Part shown: piece by piece, positions 9,675 to 19,036 of the stretch
Layout: the number at the start of each line of letters is the position of its first letter
Numbering within the stretch: the stretch's first letter is position 1
Assembly (NCBI RefSeq): GCF_011440395.1
Contig: NZ_JAAOIX010000001.1
Span: 1,014,680-1,078,679, forward strand
DNA: 64,000 nt
From: Pseudomaricurvus alcaniphilus
GTDB taxonomy: Bacteria > Pseudomonadota > Gammaproteobacteria > Pseudomonadales > Cellvibrionaceae
Reading direction: 5' to 3'
Notes under the pieces: model-generated
Database searches by the model: none
What the model was told of the DNA's origin: nothing
What the model saw: only the letters and a program-made list of their open reading frames with translations
Translations under genes and position numbers: made by a program

Positions 9675-10041
9675 TGTATTCCCCTTTTATATGATGCGTT
9701 TTCGCATTATTGGTTTTAATCGCTGCGTACAGGTATAGCTAAAATCATTTCGCCTTGTATTTTTAATCTTAGCGATCGATGCAAGCTAGCACTATCGACT
9801 GATTGGTAAGCGTACCTTTTAATAGCGCCCCCCGGAAACGGATGTTCGATATACCTACTATCAATATTTGTTATAAGTATTGCTGATTCGCAGGCCTCAA
9901 TTCATTAATAGATCGTGAATTTTATTCGTCAATAGGCGGAATCTCAGGGCTGCCGCTTCATACGCATGTCAACTTGGTCTACAAACTTTTCCCCCGGCCA
10001 GGCCGGGGGAACTCAAGCAAGATCAACCAGAAAACACTTTG
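9675..10041. other. Intergenic region with a GC-rich hairpin
   Basis: No gene is seen. A perfect 9-bp stem at 9989-10011 (TTCCCCCGG and its complement, loop CCAGG) sits just past the stop of the minus-strand gene ending at 10042. It lacks a T run on either strand, so it may act as a transcript-end stabiliser or a weak terminator. The part near 9675 must contain the receptor promoter, which I could not identify. Confidence 0.45.
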
Positions 10042-10491
10042 TCAACCCATAGACAACATTTCAACAGCTCGGCGCTGCGCAGAGGCTTCTAAATGCCGTA
10101 AATACTTAATCTCTAAGCTCTGCTCTTCTGCACTTTGACTGCCTTCAATATACGCCTGCACTTCGATGAACAGGGTATTTAGCTGATCGTTTAAAGCAGC
10201 CACATCGCGCACACATAGAGAGGGACTTTGGAGCGCAATTGCTGCTTGTAATTTAGCGGCTAGTTCGGCATTCGAAATAACTTCAACAGTAGACTTAAAT
10301 AGAGCTTGCAACGCCAGGTTATCATTGTAAAGATTATCGACTTCCGCATCACAGTATTGCGCCAAAAGGTTGCAACCAATTGCGATAACCGCCGCTCTAC
10401 CAGCGAGGTAATTACCGTCCAATGCCGGGACGATGCTGGTAAAAAGATCAGTTTGGAAAGTGGTTAATATGTGGCTTGCATCAGTTCGCAT
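10042..10491 (-). CDS. Small hypothetical protein coupled to APH-type kinase
   Basis: A 149-residue, mostly helical, soluble protein that I do not recognise. It has no signal peptide, membrane segment or catalytic motif that I can see. Leu/Ala-rich helices such as IAIGCNLLAQYCDAEVDN suggest a helical bundle. Its start overlaps the end of the kinase gene by 11 bases, which points to translational coupling and a joint role. A GGCGGG site precedes the start. It could be an accessory subunit or a chaperone-like partner of the kinase; this is inference from position only. Confidence 0.7.
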   Translation of the reverse strand: MRTDASHILTTFQTDLFTSIVPALDGNYLAGRAAVIAIGCNLLAQYCDAEVDNLYNDNLALQALFKSTVEVISNAELAAKLQAAIALQSPSLCVRDVAALNDQLNTLFIEVQAYIEGSQSAEEQSLEIKYLRHLEASAQRRAVEMLSMG

Positions 10492-11524
10492 AAATTACAC
10501 CCGCCTGTATTTTAATGAGTTTCTCGATGGTCAGCCGCTCGTGCCATGAATAAGGCGCTATACCTGTAACCAGCAACATGGGGTCCGGATTGGCGCCACT
10601 CTTAAATTCTTTGGCTGCTGTTGTCCAGATTCCCAGGCCCTTAACACAACTGAACAACTCCCACCATTGCAACGCCGCTTGGTCTATCTTTATGCCGCTG
10701 CTCTGCTCAAATATTCGCAAGGCTTCTTCACGCTGAATTAAGCCTCCAACACGATTAGGTTGCTTGAAACCCCAAATAGGATCAATTGCCCAACACAAAT
10801 CTTCAAGCGGGTCACCGATATGAGCCATTTCCCAATCGAGAATAGCCGTAATATCACCCGCTTCATTGGCCATAAAGTTTCCAGAACGATAATCGCCGTG
10901 AACCACACAGGTTTTTACTGGAACGGGCGGCGGATTGTTACGCAACCACCGAATTGCGGCTTGTGCTATCGGCTCGGGCGATGGCAACTCGTCAATCACC
11001 TGTTGCCACCGATTTAATTCAACACTCCAAATTTGATCTATAGGCGTTGGCGCCAATATACCCACAAGACCAAGCTCTTCTGGGTCTTGCCTGACAATCT
11101 CGCCCAGATACTCAAACATTTGCCGACCCGATTTTTCCCGATTTTCACCGTAGGGCTCGTTTGAAAAGGGTGAGCCAGCAGCGGAATCAGTAATCTCCGA
11201 GGTCACAATAAATGCGCGATCAAGCCAACTGGCATCTTCTTCCAGGTACAAAGCTTCTGGCACTGGTACACTCGTTTTGGAAAAGGCTTCAAATGCTCGA
11301 AACTCGGTTTCACTTTCGGTATTAATCAAACCCGCAGCCGCCTCGCGCCGAACAATTAGCCCGCGATTTATAGTCTCACCTGCCTCTTGCCATTGCACTT
11401 TCATACGATAGGTTTCACGGCTGGCACCACCGAATATTTGACCTACGGATAGCACTTCCACATTCGATACCTGAGGCATTTTATGCTGCAGGTAAGCTGC
11501 AAACTGTTTGTCAATCGAACTCAT
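10481..11524 (-). CDS. APH-type phosphotransferase family protein (acyl-CoA dehydrogenase-associated kind)
   Basis: A 347-residue kinase of the aminoglycoside phosphotransferase/choline kinase fold. The catalytic loop VVHGDYRSGNFM and the magnesium-binding ILDWEMAHIGDP are both intact, and an N-terminal nucleotide-binding lobe precedes them. Bacterial relatives often accompany acyl-CoA dehydrogenases (ACAD10/11-like) and phosphorylate hydroxylated acids before dehydration. A GGAG site precedes the ATG. It lies 23 bases after the AttH/CrtC-like gene and overlaps the small downstream gene, so the three are probably one operon. It is unlikely to be an antibiotic-resistance enzyme in this metabolic setting. 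Confidence 0.87.
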   Translation of the reverse strand: MSSIDKQFAAYLQHKMPQVSNVEVLSVGQIFGGASRETYRMKVQWQEAGETINRGLIVRREAAAGLINTESETEFRAFEAFSKTSVPVPEALYLEEDASWLDRAFIVTSEITDSAAGSPFSNEPYGENREKSGRQMFEYLGEIVRQDPEELGLVGILAPTPIDQIWSVELNRWQQVIDELPSPEPIAQAAIRWLRNNPPPVPVKTCVVHGDYRSGNFMANEAGDITAILDWEMAHIGDPLEDLCWAIDPIWGFKQPNRVGGLIQREEALRIFEQSSGIKIDQAALQWWELFSCVKGLGIWTTAAKEFKSGANPDPMLLVTGIAPYSWHERLTIEKLIKIQAGVIYAN

Positions 11525-11547
11525 TCTTATTCTCCGCTGGCAATAAA

Positions 11548-12657
11548 TTAAAACAGGCCTTTCAATCCTGTTGGCTCATGATCACCAAAGAAGGCCTGTT
11601 CAAGCACACCACAGCCCTTTGAAACCTCACCATTTGGTCGAGTCATTGTCACTTCAGAAAACTGTTGAATATGTGAATAAAGCGGCGGCAGTGATGAATC
11701 AATATCAGCGGTAAGTATGGTGTCATAATTGATAGCCAAGGGGCCTTTATTAAAACCGTGACCATAATCGGGATGCTGATACCCCAAACCAGACATATAA
11801 AACTTCCACTTTAGGTCAAATTCTACTTTGGTGATACCACCGTCAGCATCTGTCATATAGGCAGTGGCTGATTTAAGGTGGCGGATATCGTCACGCATAA
11901 CTATATCCCATTCAAGCTTCTTCATATGCTCAGGCTGGGTATCATCGCCCAATCCACCAACAAGACCACCGACATTCCACGAAGTACCGTCACTTTCCTG
12001 GCTATCGTGAAAGTGCACCCAGGTATCATCAAAGTTCAGTGGCGCCCAAAGCCAGAACGCCTGCAAATCTTTTACCGGTGGAACCTCCTGCGGGTCAGGC
12101 AGGCCGACGTTATAACGAACTCCCCACGAGCGGTCCCGAGTACCACGGACATTTTTACCCTCAAAATCCGTACGCTTACCCTTAATATCAATCCAGCCTG
12201 TGTAATCACCGTTCTGGGTTAACCGGGTATAGTCAAATACAGTACGGGGCCCCTGCCGCTTGGTAAACCGAGGCTCTTCTACCACAGGTGCTCTACCGGA
12301 AAACAGCACATCAGCGGTAATACCAAATTCGTTGTCATTAAGTCTAACGCGCAATTGCTTTAGTGGCTCAACCACTTCCACTTCGAGCGGGCCGACTACG
12401 GTGTGCATTCGCTCCATATTCATATGACGTGAGACGCGAACATTGTGCTGCACCCCGTCAGAAACCACAGAAAATGTGCCATCCATGATATTGAGGTTGG
12501 GATATACACCAAAAGCAGCGGAAAAGAACACGCTACCATCACGACTGTACCCGTTGAACCAATAGCGATCATAATAATTTCGGTCAGTGCCGGCATAGGC
12601 TATTGGATCAGACGTTTGATGCACAGGGTAGTCGTCATATTTAGTTAGCATATTCAA
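11548..12657 (-). CDS. Lipocalin-like AttH/CrtC-related protein
   Basis: A 369-residue soluble protein dominated by beta-strand segments with many Trp, Tyr and His residues, such as DRYWFNGYSRDGSVFF and QAFWLWAPLNFDDTW. This pattern resembles the two-lobed AttH/carotenoid-hydratase (CrtC) lipocalin-like group often found with steroid and terpenoid degradation genes. No signal peptide is visible. The first ATG is used because GGAG lies seven bases before it. It is the first gene of a likely operon with the APH-type kinase and a small protein. Binding or hydration of a hydrophobic isoprenoid-like compound is possible but unproven, and the family match is from pattern memory. Confidence 0.6.
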   Translation of the reverse strand: MNMLTKYDDYPVHQTSDPIAYAGTDRNYYDRYWFNGYSRDGSVFFSAAFGVYPNLNIMDGTFSVVSDGVQHNVRVSRHMNMERMHTVVGPLEVEVVEPLKQLRVRLNDNEFGITADVLFSGRAPVVEEPRFTKRQGPRTVFDYTRLTQNGDYTGWIDIKGKRTDFEGKNVRGTRDRSWGVRYNVGLPDPQEVPPVKDLQAFWLWAPLNFDDTWVHFHDSQESDGTSWNVGGLVGGLGDDTQPEHMKKLEWDIVMRDDIRHLKSATAYMTDADGGITKVEFDLKWKFYMSGLGYQHPDYGHGFNKGPLAINYDTILTADIDSSLPPLYSHIQQFSEVTMTRPNGEVSKGCGVLEQAFFGDHEPTGLKGLF

Positions 12658-12996
12658 TTTCTCCGTTAAATATTTATTTTAAAAAAGATGACATCGATTG
12701 ATAACTACTTGGAATTATGCATTGTAGATATTTGTGCGCCATAAAATTACAGCGCACCGGTAAAGGAGAAAACATTTCAGAAATGGCCTTGCAATGCGTT
12801 ATGGATAGCCTCACTACGAAAGCCATTAGGTACCCAACGACAGAGACAACCCCTGCATTAATTTCCGATATTTCTAATAGCTCTTTATCCAGCCAAGGAA
12901 ATCTTTTCTTTTTATAAGACCTTCTTACAACATTATTAATGAAATCAAATCTAGAAACCATAATGTTTTCATTATAGTAGCTATCAATACTGTTGA
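12658..12996. other. Intergenic region, no supported gene
   Basis: Small overlapping open frames occur on both strands (for example 12674-12961 on minus), but none has a good ribosome site or a recognisable domain. The stretch should contain the promoter of the AttH/CrtC-like gene. Confidence 0.45.
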
Positions 12997-14004
12997 TTAC
13001 AGATAATCACGTAGCTGTATGAGCTTTTTTCCCGTATTACGACCTGCATAGACATCCACCAGCGCTTGCGGTGCACCTTCTAGCCGATAGCCGATATCTT
13101 CTTGATAATGCAGCTTTCCATCAGCCAGCATGGCGGCCAACACTTCGACGACACTATCAAGCTTGTCCATGTGATCAAAAATAACAAAACCTGACACGGT
13201 CAAACGCCGGGTTAAAATTTCCCGCTCTTTACGTGGCCCTTCGGGTGGCGGCACCCACGAAGGAATAGATATCGTGCCACATTGAATAATACGGCCAAAC
13301 CATGCCATATGCTGGTATACCGCATCACCAATTACGCCAGCGACATTATCAAAAAACACATCAACACCATCGGGACATGTTGCCCGCAACCCTTCATCTA
13401 ATGGTTTGTGGTAATTAATAAAGGCATCGTAGCCGTAGTCATCTATACAATGCTGACCTTTTTCGTCTGAACTGGTTACGGCTACGGTTCGGCAACCTTC
13501 GAGCTTAGCTAACTGCCCGACAATACTGCCTACCGCACCCGCTGCCGCCGTCACTAGTACCGTATCACCCGCTTTGGGTTTACCAATATCGTGCAAGGCA
13601 ATATAGGCGGTTAAGCCGTTCATACCCAGCAAGCCAAGATTAGTCGAAAGCGGTGCACGCCCAGGGTTGATGCGCAAAAAAACCAGTGCAGCGGTAGCAA
13701 CACAATAGTCTTGCCAGCCAAACCAGCCGTACAAATACTCACCAACGGCATAGGAATCACTGTTAGATTCCACCACACGCCCTACAGCAACTGCCCGCAT
13801 AACGCCACCAATAGCTACTGGTGGGGCATAGTTATTTTCATCGTTTACATAACCGCGCTGCGCCGGATCGACTGATAAATAGATATTTTCTACCAAAAAC
13901 TCACCCGCTTGTAGGGCAGGGATATCAGTATCAATCAAATTAAAATGACGAGGTTGCGGTACGCCAACAGGCCGTGAGCTAAGTATAATTTGTCGGTTTT
14001 TCAT
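12997..14004 (-). CDS. NADP-dependent MDR oxidoreductase (CurA/leukotriene B4 reductase-like)
   Basis: A 335-residue zinc-free medium-chain reductase. The N-terminal LSSRPVGVPQPRHF opening is characteristic of the CurA/PTGR branch that reduces alpha,beta-unsaturated ketones and aldehydes with NADPH. The nucleotide-binding loop reads VTAAAGAVGSIVGQLAKLEG, and there is also the branch-typical VFFDNVAGVIGDAV. The ATG at 14004 is favoured over an upstream one by AAGG eight bases before it. The length agrees with E. coli CurA. It stands alone on the minus strand, back to back with the pirin gene. Enone reduction of a terpenoid or lipid breakdown product fits the context. Confidence 0.87.
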   Translation of the reverse strand: MKNRQIILSSRPVGVPQPRHFNLIDTDIPALQAGEFLVENIYLSVDPAQRGYVNDENNYAPPVAIGGVMRAVAVGRVVESNSDSYAVGEYLYGWFGWQDYCVATAALVFLRINPGRAPLSTNLGLLGMNGLTAYIALHDIGKPKAGDTVLVTAAAGAVGSIVGQLAKLEGCRTVAVTSSDEKGQHCIDDYGYDAFINYHKPLDEGLRATCPDGVDVFFDNVAGVIGDAVYQHMAWFGRIIQCGTISIPSWVPPPEGPRKEREILTRRLTVSGFVIFDHMDKLDSVVEVLAAMLADGKLHYQEDIGYRLEGAPQALVDVYAGRNTGKKLIQLRDYL

Positions 14005-14491
14005 TACAATTACCTTTTTAGCCATGCGGATGCGGGCGTAAATTCACTTTGGTAGACACCTAGCGCCACTCGAGCTTGGCGAGAGATTGGATTAGCCGAA
14101 GACAACTTAACAGCCAACGATTCAGGTACCCTCTCAATCGTTTCATTTATGTGAATCATAGCGTTAGACTTGACCACCTACACCCCTATAGCTACTACCC
14201 ATCAGACTATATATTCGGCTACAACAAATAGGACAGTGAATATTTTATATAATGCCCATCAACACGCTTGATATGATCATGACTAACCCGGAGCCAAGAC
14301 ACTTTTCTGTTGCATAGCTACACAAACTTGAATATTGATATACGGCAGTCAAAGCCATTTAGCAGGATTCTGGAGAGTGCAATGCAGACCAATTCTACGA
14401 AAACTGTGTGATAAACTATTCACACGCCACTAACATTTATGACAACAATCGTATCAACAAAGCGTGCAACTGGAACCAACGGAGACACATC
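14005..14491. other. Divergent intergenic region between CurA-like and pirin genes
   Basis: About 490 bases separate the two divergent starts and should carry both promoters. I saw no clear operator, RNA gene or coding remnant. The in-frame upstream extension of the pirin gene to 14408 has no ribosome site and is not conserved-looking. Confidence 0.45.
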
Positions 14492-15385
14492 ATGACGAAC
14501 CGAGATAGTACCGTGCAGCAAAAAACTCAGCAACGTCGAGTTGCACGAATTGATCACCCTATCGAACAACAAGGCATGGCAGCAGCTCACCGTGTTCGTC
14601 AACTTGTACCGCCCGACGATTCCGCCGCGACAGACCCATTTTTATTATTGATGGAAGATACCTGTCCTGAGGGCGTATTCGACCGCCATCCCCATCGTGG
14701 TATTGAAACGGTTACCTATGTGCTCAAAGGTGAAGTCGAGCACTACGATAACCACGGTGCGCAGGGCCTGGCCAAGCCTGGCGATGCCCTGTGGTTAACC
14801 GCAGGGCGCGGGCTGATTCATAATGAGATACCCCTACACGGCGAAACCATTCATATCTTACAGCTGTGGATCAATCTGCCTGCTGCCAACAAAATGGTCG
14901 ATGCCAGGCTACAGGTTTTGCAAGCCAGCTCACTGCCACGAGTTACCGCCGAGGGCATAGAAATCAGGGTTTTTTCTGGCCCCTTAGCGGGACAAACCGG
15001 CCCTGCCCGCAACTATGCGCCAGTAATAATGGCGGAAGTAAATCTGGCAACTACCACCGCGTACTCAATTGAACTGCCTGCCGATGCCAACAGCTTTGTG
15101 GTGATTTTGGACGGTACTGGCCTGATAGGAGCCGATACGACTCGAGTACGCGCAGGCGATGTGGTTTGGCTCACCCCTGAAAGCAAACCTGCAACCAGCG
15201 AACTGCTCCTTAAAACTGAAGACTCATCGATGCGGTTAATGCTGTTTGCCGGACACATGCTGAATGAACCTGTCGCGATGGGCGGCCCTTTCGTTATGAA
15301 TAGCCGTGCAGAAATACAGCAAGCCTATGTCGATTTTCAAGCTCAAGGAGAGCGTTTTGGTATAGATACTCAGGCCGATGTTTAA
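14492..15385 (+). CDS. Pirin family protein
   Basis: A 297-residue bicupin of the pirin family. The metal-binding His pair is in FDRHPHRGIETVTYVL, and the third His is in GRGLIHNEIP with the downstream acidic ligand region. Pirins bind iron; some have quercetin 2,3-dioxygenase activity and others act as redox-sensitive regulators. The start at 14492 is set by GGAG seven bases upstream (ACGGAGACACATC before the ATG). A longer start at 14408 would add 28 residues unlike any pirin. It stands alone, divergent from the CurA-like reductase. Whether it is an enzyme or a regulator cannot be told. Confidence 0.92.
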   Translation: MTNRDSTVQQKTQQRRVARIDHPIEQQGMAAAHRVRQLVPPDDSAATDPFLLLMEDTCPEGVFDRHPHRGIETVTYVLKGEVEHYDNHGAQGLAKPGDALWLTAGRGLIHNEIPLHGETIHILQLWINLPAANKMVDARLQVLQASSLPRVTAEGIEIRVFSGPLAGQTGPARNYAPVIMAEVNLATTTAYSIELPADANSFVVILDGTGLIGADTTRVRAGDVVWLTPESKPATSELLLKTEDSSMRLMLFAGHMLNEPVAMGGPFVMNSRAEIQQAYVDFQAQGERFGIDTQADV

Positions 15386-15764
15386 TTGCATGAAAGTGCA
15401 TTCTTCATACATCGAGTGCTTATACTCACTACAATAATCTGGCCGCATCGGTCTACTGCTAGCTTTGGTAATAAAGTTAAGCGCCCTGATCATCTCAACG
15501 ATGAATTTAATAATAATAAAATTCCAGCGACTCGCGTTTATCTCCCGTCAGCCTGTCTATTACATTGCTGCCACATGAGCCCCCGACATCAGCAAAGATA
15601 GCACTAGCACTATACCAGCAATATGAAGTATTGATTTATCGAGTCTCTGTAATATTGCTATCGTGCCACTAAAGCGAATCGTCAATTATACCTGGCCTCA
15701 CCACAGGGTTCCTGGTTCGCTCAAATCTCACTATAAACAAAAAATGAGTAGATAATTCCTATCT
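15386..15764. other. Intergenic region, nothing recognised
   Basis: The 380 bases between the pirin gene and the first PQQ dehydrogenase hold no supported gene, no T-run terminator and no clear promoter that I can identify. Confidence 0.4.
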
Positions 15765-15845
15765 ATGTATATTCAAAAGCCGCCAAAACAGAGTCACCGA
15801 ATGAAAAAGGCCCCCGAGAGAAAGCCTTACCAGCCAGGACCATTT

Positions 15846-18209
15846 ATGCGCTATAGCACCTACGCTATTGGCTTCATCAGCGTTTTACTGGGTATAACAA
15901 TGACGATTGGTGGCTTCCAGTTACTGCGCCTGGGCGGATCTGCCTATTACTTGCTAGCGGGGGTAGGAATTATGCTAGCAGGCACTTTGGTCATGCGCCG
16001 TCTTGTGGAAGGGCTTTGGCTATATATCGCCATTTTTCTGGCCACCTGCCTATGGGCCGTATGGGAAGTGGGCTTCGCTTATTGGCCGCTATTCGCCCGC
16101 GTAACCGCACCTCTGGCGATTCTTTTTTTGCTGCTGCTCATTGCTCCAGCGCTTGCCGGTCATCGCAGTACTGAACCTGCTATAGCACCGCGGACCTCGC
16201 TCATTGCCTCCCTCTCGACACTTACCACTTTGCTATTGTTTGTCGCCGGCGGATTTTTGCAACACGGTGTTATTCTGGCATCCGACCGCGATCCGCTTAC
16301 TCTGGCGTCCGCCTCAAGCGACGGAAGCACTATTTCGGAATGGCGTCATGCGGGGCGGACAGCTGCGGGGACGAGGTTCGTCCCTTATACCGAAATCACC
16401 ATTGATAATGTGAAGGACCTCAAGGTCGCATGGACGTTACGAGCCGGAGATATGCAAGGCGAGGGTGCTGTATATCAGGCCACGCCGTTGCAAATCGATG
16501 ATTCCCTTTACACCTGCACACCAAACAACAAAATCCTCGCCATAGACGCCGAAAGTGGCAAGCTTCGCTGGCAATTTGATCCACACGTTGAGCCTGGGCT
16601 TGATTGGCGCAGGTGCCGTGGGGTCAGCTTCTATCAAGCGGCCACCTCGCCCGGTGCCAAGCCAAAGCTATGCGATAGCCGGATAATTTTTGGAACACTC
16701 GATGCGCGTCTTATGGCTGTTGATGCCGCTACCGGCAAGTTGTGCACGAAATTTGGCGCGCAGGGTGCTATCGACCTGACCCAGGGAATGGGTGAAGTTA
16801 TTCCCGGTTCTTATATGCAGACAACCGCACCCACGATCGCGCGCAACCTGATTATCGTCGGTGGTTGGATCGCCGATAACCGATCCAACAACGAACCGGG
16901 TGGCGTTATTCGCGCGTTTCATGCAGAAACCGGCGATCTTGTCTGGGCATGGGACCCAGGCGATCCGAACGTCACACGGCTGCCCATTAAAGATGGCCAG
17001 TATACCCGTCACACGCCGAACGTTTGGTCATTGCCGTCGGTGGATGAAGAGCTGGGCATGATCTATCTTCCCACCGGCAACGCTACCCCGGACTTCTGGG
17101 GAGGTGCACGCCGGCCGGAAGATGATGCTATTTCCACATCGGTGATAGCCCTCAATCTTGAAACCGGCAGGCTGATTTGGAAATTCCAGACACTCCATCA
17201 TGATGTGTGGGACCTCGACGTTGCCTCGCAACCGTTGCTCTTTGATCACCCAGACGGTCAAGGTGGCAAGGTGCCCGCCCTCATACAGCTGACCAAGCAG
17301 GGACAGATTTATCTCCTTAACCGCCAGACGGGCGTTCCAATTACGGAAGTCGAAGAACGCCCAGTACCCCATCATAGTACAACGGGTGACCGCTTATCTC
17401 CTACCCAGCCTTATTCCGTCGGCATGCCGTCGCTTGGCACGGAAATCTTGACTGAGCGCAGCATGTGGGGCTTGACGCCACTCGATCAACTCTGGTGCCG
17501 CATCGATTTCAGGCAACTGCGCTATGAAGGCAACTTCACGCCCCCTGGAACCGACCGCGCCATGTTCTACCCCGGTTCGGCCGGTGGTGCGAATTGGGGC
17601 AGTGGCGCAATAGATGAGCAGAACGGTTATCTGATTGTCAACGACATCCGTATGCCTTGGTTCGCTCAGTTGATTACTCGCGACGACTATAACAAGCGAG
17701 CCGCCCAAGGCGGTGGAGACCACTTTACCGGCCTAATTGAAACCAAGGGTGCGCCCTATGCCATCGAATACGGCTTCATCAAATCGCCACTAGGTATGCC
17801 GTGCAAACAACCTCCCTTTGGCACGCTAACGGCCATCGATTTAAAAACTCATAAAATTGCCTGGCAACGCCCGGCCGGCACCACTGAGGCTTCCGGCCCA
17901 CTGGGCATCAAAAGCCATCTTCCCATGCCGGTTGGATTACCAACAATCGGCGGCCCCATGGCAACTGCAACAGGCCTGGTTTTTTATTCTGGCACGCAGG
18001 ACCCTTATATTCGTGCGTTCAGCACCTTTGACGGAAAGGAACTCTGGAAGGCCAAACTACCGGTTGGCTCGACGGCAACACCGATGAGCTATGTTTCGAG
18101 CAAATCGGGTCGTCAATTCTTGGTGGTGACCGCCGGAGGGTCTGTTCCTGTTGGCTCTGGGGTGGATATGCCGCGAGGTGATTATATCATTGCCTACAGC
18201 TTGGAGTGA
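15846..18209 (+). CDS. Membrane-bound PQQ-dependent dehydrogenase (glucose/quinate dehydrogenase family), copy 1
   Basis: About 787 residues. Four to five N-terminal membrane helices are followed by an eight-bladed quinoprotein propeller in the periplasm. The propeller shows NRSNNEPGGVIRAFH, the WGG-R stretch, the catalytic-site HHDVWDLD and TKQGQIYLLNRQTG with its PQQ-contacting Lys, and NWGSGA. Enzymes of this family oxidise sugars, polyols or cyclic alcohols and pass electrons to ubiquinone. The ATG at 15846 has AGGA six bases upstream and gives the same length as copies 2 and 3; starts at 15765 and 15801 lack a site. More G/C-rich coding than neighbours suggests separate ancestry. No PQQ-synthesis genes are in the window. 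Confidence 0.92.
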   Translation: MRYSTYAIGFISVLLGITMTIGGFQLLRLGGSAYYLLAGVGIMLAGTLVMRRLVEGLWLYIAIFLATCLWAVWEVGFAYWPLFARVTAPLAILFLLLLIAPALAGHRSTEPAIAPRTSLIASLSTLTTLLLFVAGGFLQHGVILASDRDPLTLASASSDGSTISEWRHAGRTAAGTRFVPYTEITIDNVKDLKVAWTLRAGDMQGEGAVYQATPLQIDDSLYTCTPNNKILAIDAESGKLRWQFDPHVEPGLDWRRCRGVSFYQAATSPGAKPKLCDSRIIFGTLDARLMAVDAATGKLCTKFGAQGAIDLTQGMGEVIPGSYMQTTAPTIARNLIIVGGWIADNRSNNEPGGVIRAFHAETGDLVWAWDPGDPNVTRLPIKDGQYTRHTPNVWSLPSVDEELGMIYLPTGNATPDFWGGARRPEDDAISTSVIALNLETGRLIWKFQTLHHDVWDLDVASQPLLFDHPDGQGGKVPALIQLTKQGQIYLLNRQTGVPITEVEERPVPHHSTTGDRLSPTQPYSVGMPSLGTEILTERSMWGLTPLDQLWCRIDFRQLRYEGNFTPPGTDRAMFYPGSAGGANWGSGAIDEQNGYLIVNDIRMPWFAQLITRDDYNKRAAQGGGDHFTGLIETKGAPYAIEYGFIKSPLGMPCKQPPFGTLTAIDLKTHKIAWQRPAGTTEASGPLGIKSHLPMPVGLPTIGGPMATATGLVFYSGTQDPYIRAFSTFDGKELWKAKLPVGSTATPMSYVSSKSGRQFLVVTAGGSVPVGSGVDMPRGDYIIAYSLE

Positions 18210-18218
18210 CTGCTCGAG

Positions 18219-18242
18219 ACTCCGAAGGGGCACCTCGGAGTA
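18219..18242 (+). terminator. Hairpin after PQQ dehydrogenase copy 1
   Basis: ACTCCGA and TCGGAGT form a 7-bp perfect stem about ten bases after the stop codon. No T run follows, so termination here would be weak or need Rho. Confidence 0.4.
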
Positions 18243-18289
18243 CTAATCTACCGACAAGTACATCTGGATTTGAGAGAGCCGAGACTTAT

Positions 18290-18375
18290 TAACTAGTGTC
18301 CCTGCATAAACCGCAGGTTTTGGTGGACACTAAAGCAGCACCGGGAAGTGCCGCCAAAATCGATGACTCTATGAC
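18290..18375 (+). repeat. Diverged direct repeat, copy A
   Basis: The core from ACCGCAGGT through GTGGACACT to CCGCCAAAA (about 18311-18360) matches a second copy near 20380-20430 at roughly 43 of 50 bases by eye. The copy starts with an internal inverted repeat, AGTGTCC and GGACACT. In one frame both copies read VDT-AA-G--AK--DD, so this may be the remnant of a duplicated small gene rather than a transposon end. Together with copy B it brackets the EthD/SnoaL/azoreductase genes. Confidence 0.6.
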
Positions 18376-18418
18376 ATTGATTTTGTGAGCAAAGCAAAAT
18401 CGATTTTTGCTGCAGCGT

Positions 18419-18452
18419 CATCCGGAAACTGACAGATGTCAGTTTCCGGATG
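18419..18452. repeat. 16-bp perfect palindromic stem-loop
   Basis: CATCCGGAAACTGACA and its exact complement are separated by only GA. A second shorter stem follows at 18468-18491 (GTGTCTG/CAGACAC). Neither is followed by a T run. The palindrome could be a protein-binding site for regulating the EthD gene that starts 70 bases later, a REP-like element, or part of the repeat remnant beside it. Confidence 0.65.
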
Positions 18453-18522
18453 TGAACTAACTGCTAGTGTCTGATTGTTGGTGCCAGACACACCGAAGAT
18501 TAGTTTTCTAAGGAGTTATGCC

Positions 18523-18906
18523 ATGTTTAAACTTGTTCTCACTATGAAACGTCGCTCAGGGTTAACACTCGAGCAGTTCATGAACTACTATCACGAGCAT
18601 CACTTACCCAATGTATTTGCTATCTTGCCGCCATCCACAAATGGCGCAACTCTGCATCGTCGCAACTACATCCTCCGCGACGATCCATTTAATGACCTGA
18701 TTGGCGACGGGCGAATCAACGCCAACCCTCCCTTTGACGTGATTACCGAAATCGAATTCGATAACAGAGCGGATGCAGAAGAGTCTATGCGTACCTTTTT
18801 TGATGAACGATACATCGACAAAATCAAAGAGGATGAAGCGCATTTCATTGAGCCCGGTTCAGTTAATTTTTATGTTGTGGACGTGCACGAAAATCGCCTG
18901 AGATGA
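18523..18906 (+). CDS. EthD-domain protein
   Basis: A 127-residue ferredoxin-like alpha/beta-barrel protein. The opening MFKLVLTMKRRSGLTLEQFM followed by NYYHEHHLP is the EthD/monooxygenase-like signature; His residues in HEHH are typical. EthD proteins occur beside P450 or aromatic-degradation genes and are needed for ether or polyketide modification, though their chemistry is mostly unknown. The start at 18523 has AAGGAG seven bases upstream. It leads a three-gene plus-strand group with a SnoaL-like protein and an azoreductase. Confidence 0.8.
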   Translation: MFKLVLTMKRRSGLTLEQFMNYYHEHHLPNVFAILPPSTNGATLHRRNYILRDDPFNDLIGDGRINANPPFDVITEIEFDNRADAEESMRTFFDERYIDKIKEDEAHFIEPGSVNFYVVDVHENRLR

Positions 18907-19036
18907 CACCCGCTTTTCTTAAGTTTCAAGCTCCACTTGGTGGTGATTAAACAATACATTTTTATGTACCCATTTTTTTCTGGCCAACAGCATCTTGCCA
19001 GCTTACTCAAGTCAATAGTATTCAAATGGAAATCCC

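Noticed and set aside
9989-10011. GC-rich hairpin as a classical terminator
   Set aside because: The stem is perfect but neither strand has a T run after it, so I only list it as a hairpin within the intergenic region.
10481-11524. Aminoglycoside resistance gene
   Set aside because: The kinase fold matches, but sequence style and operon context fit metabolic APH-type kinases, not resistance enzymes.
12674-12961. A 95-codon minus-strand open frame
   Set aside because: No ribosome site, no domain, and an equally long frame on the other strand; looks like chance in an intergenic gap.
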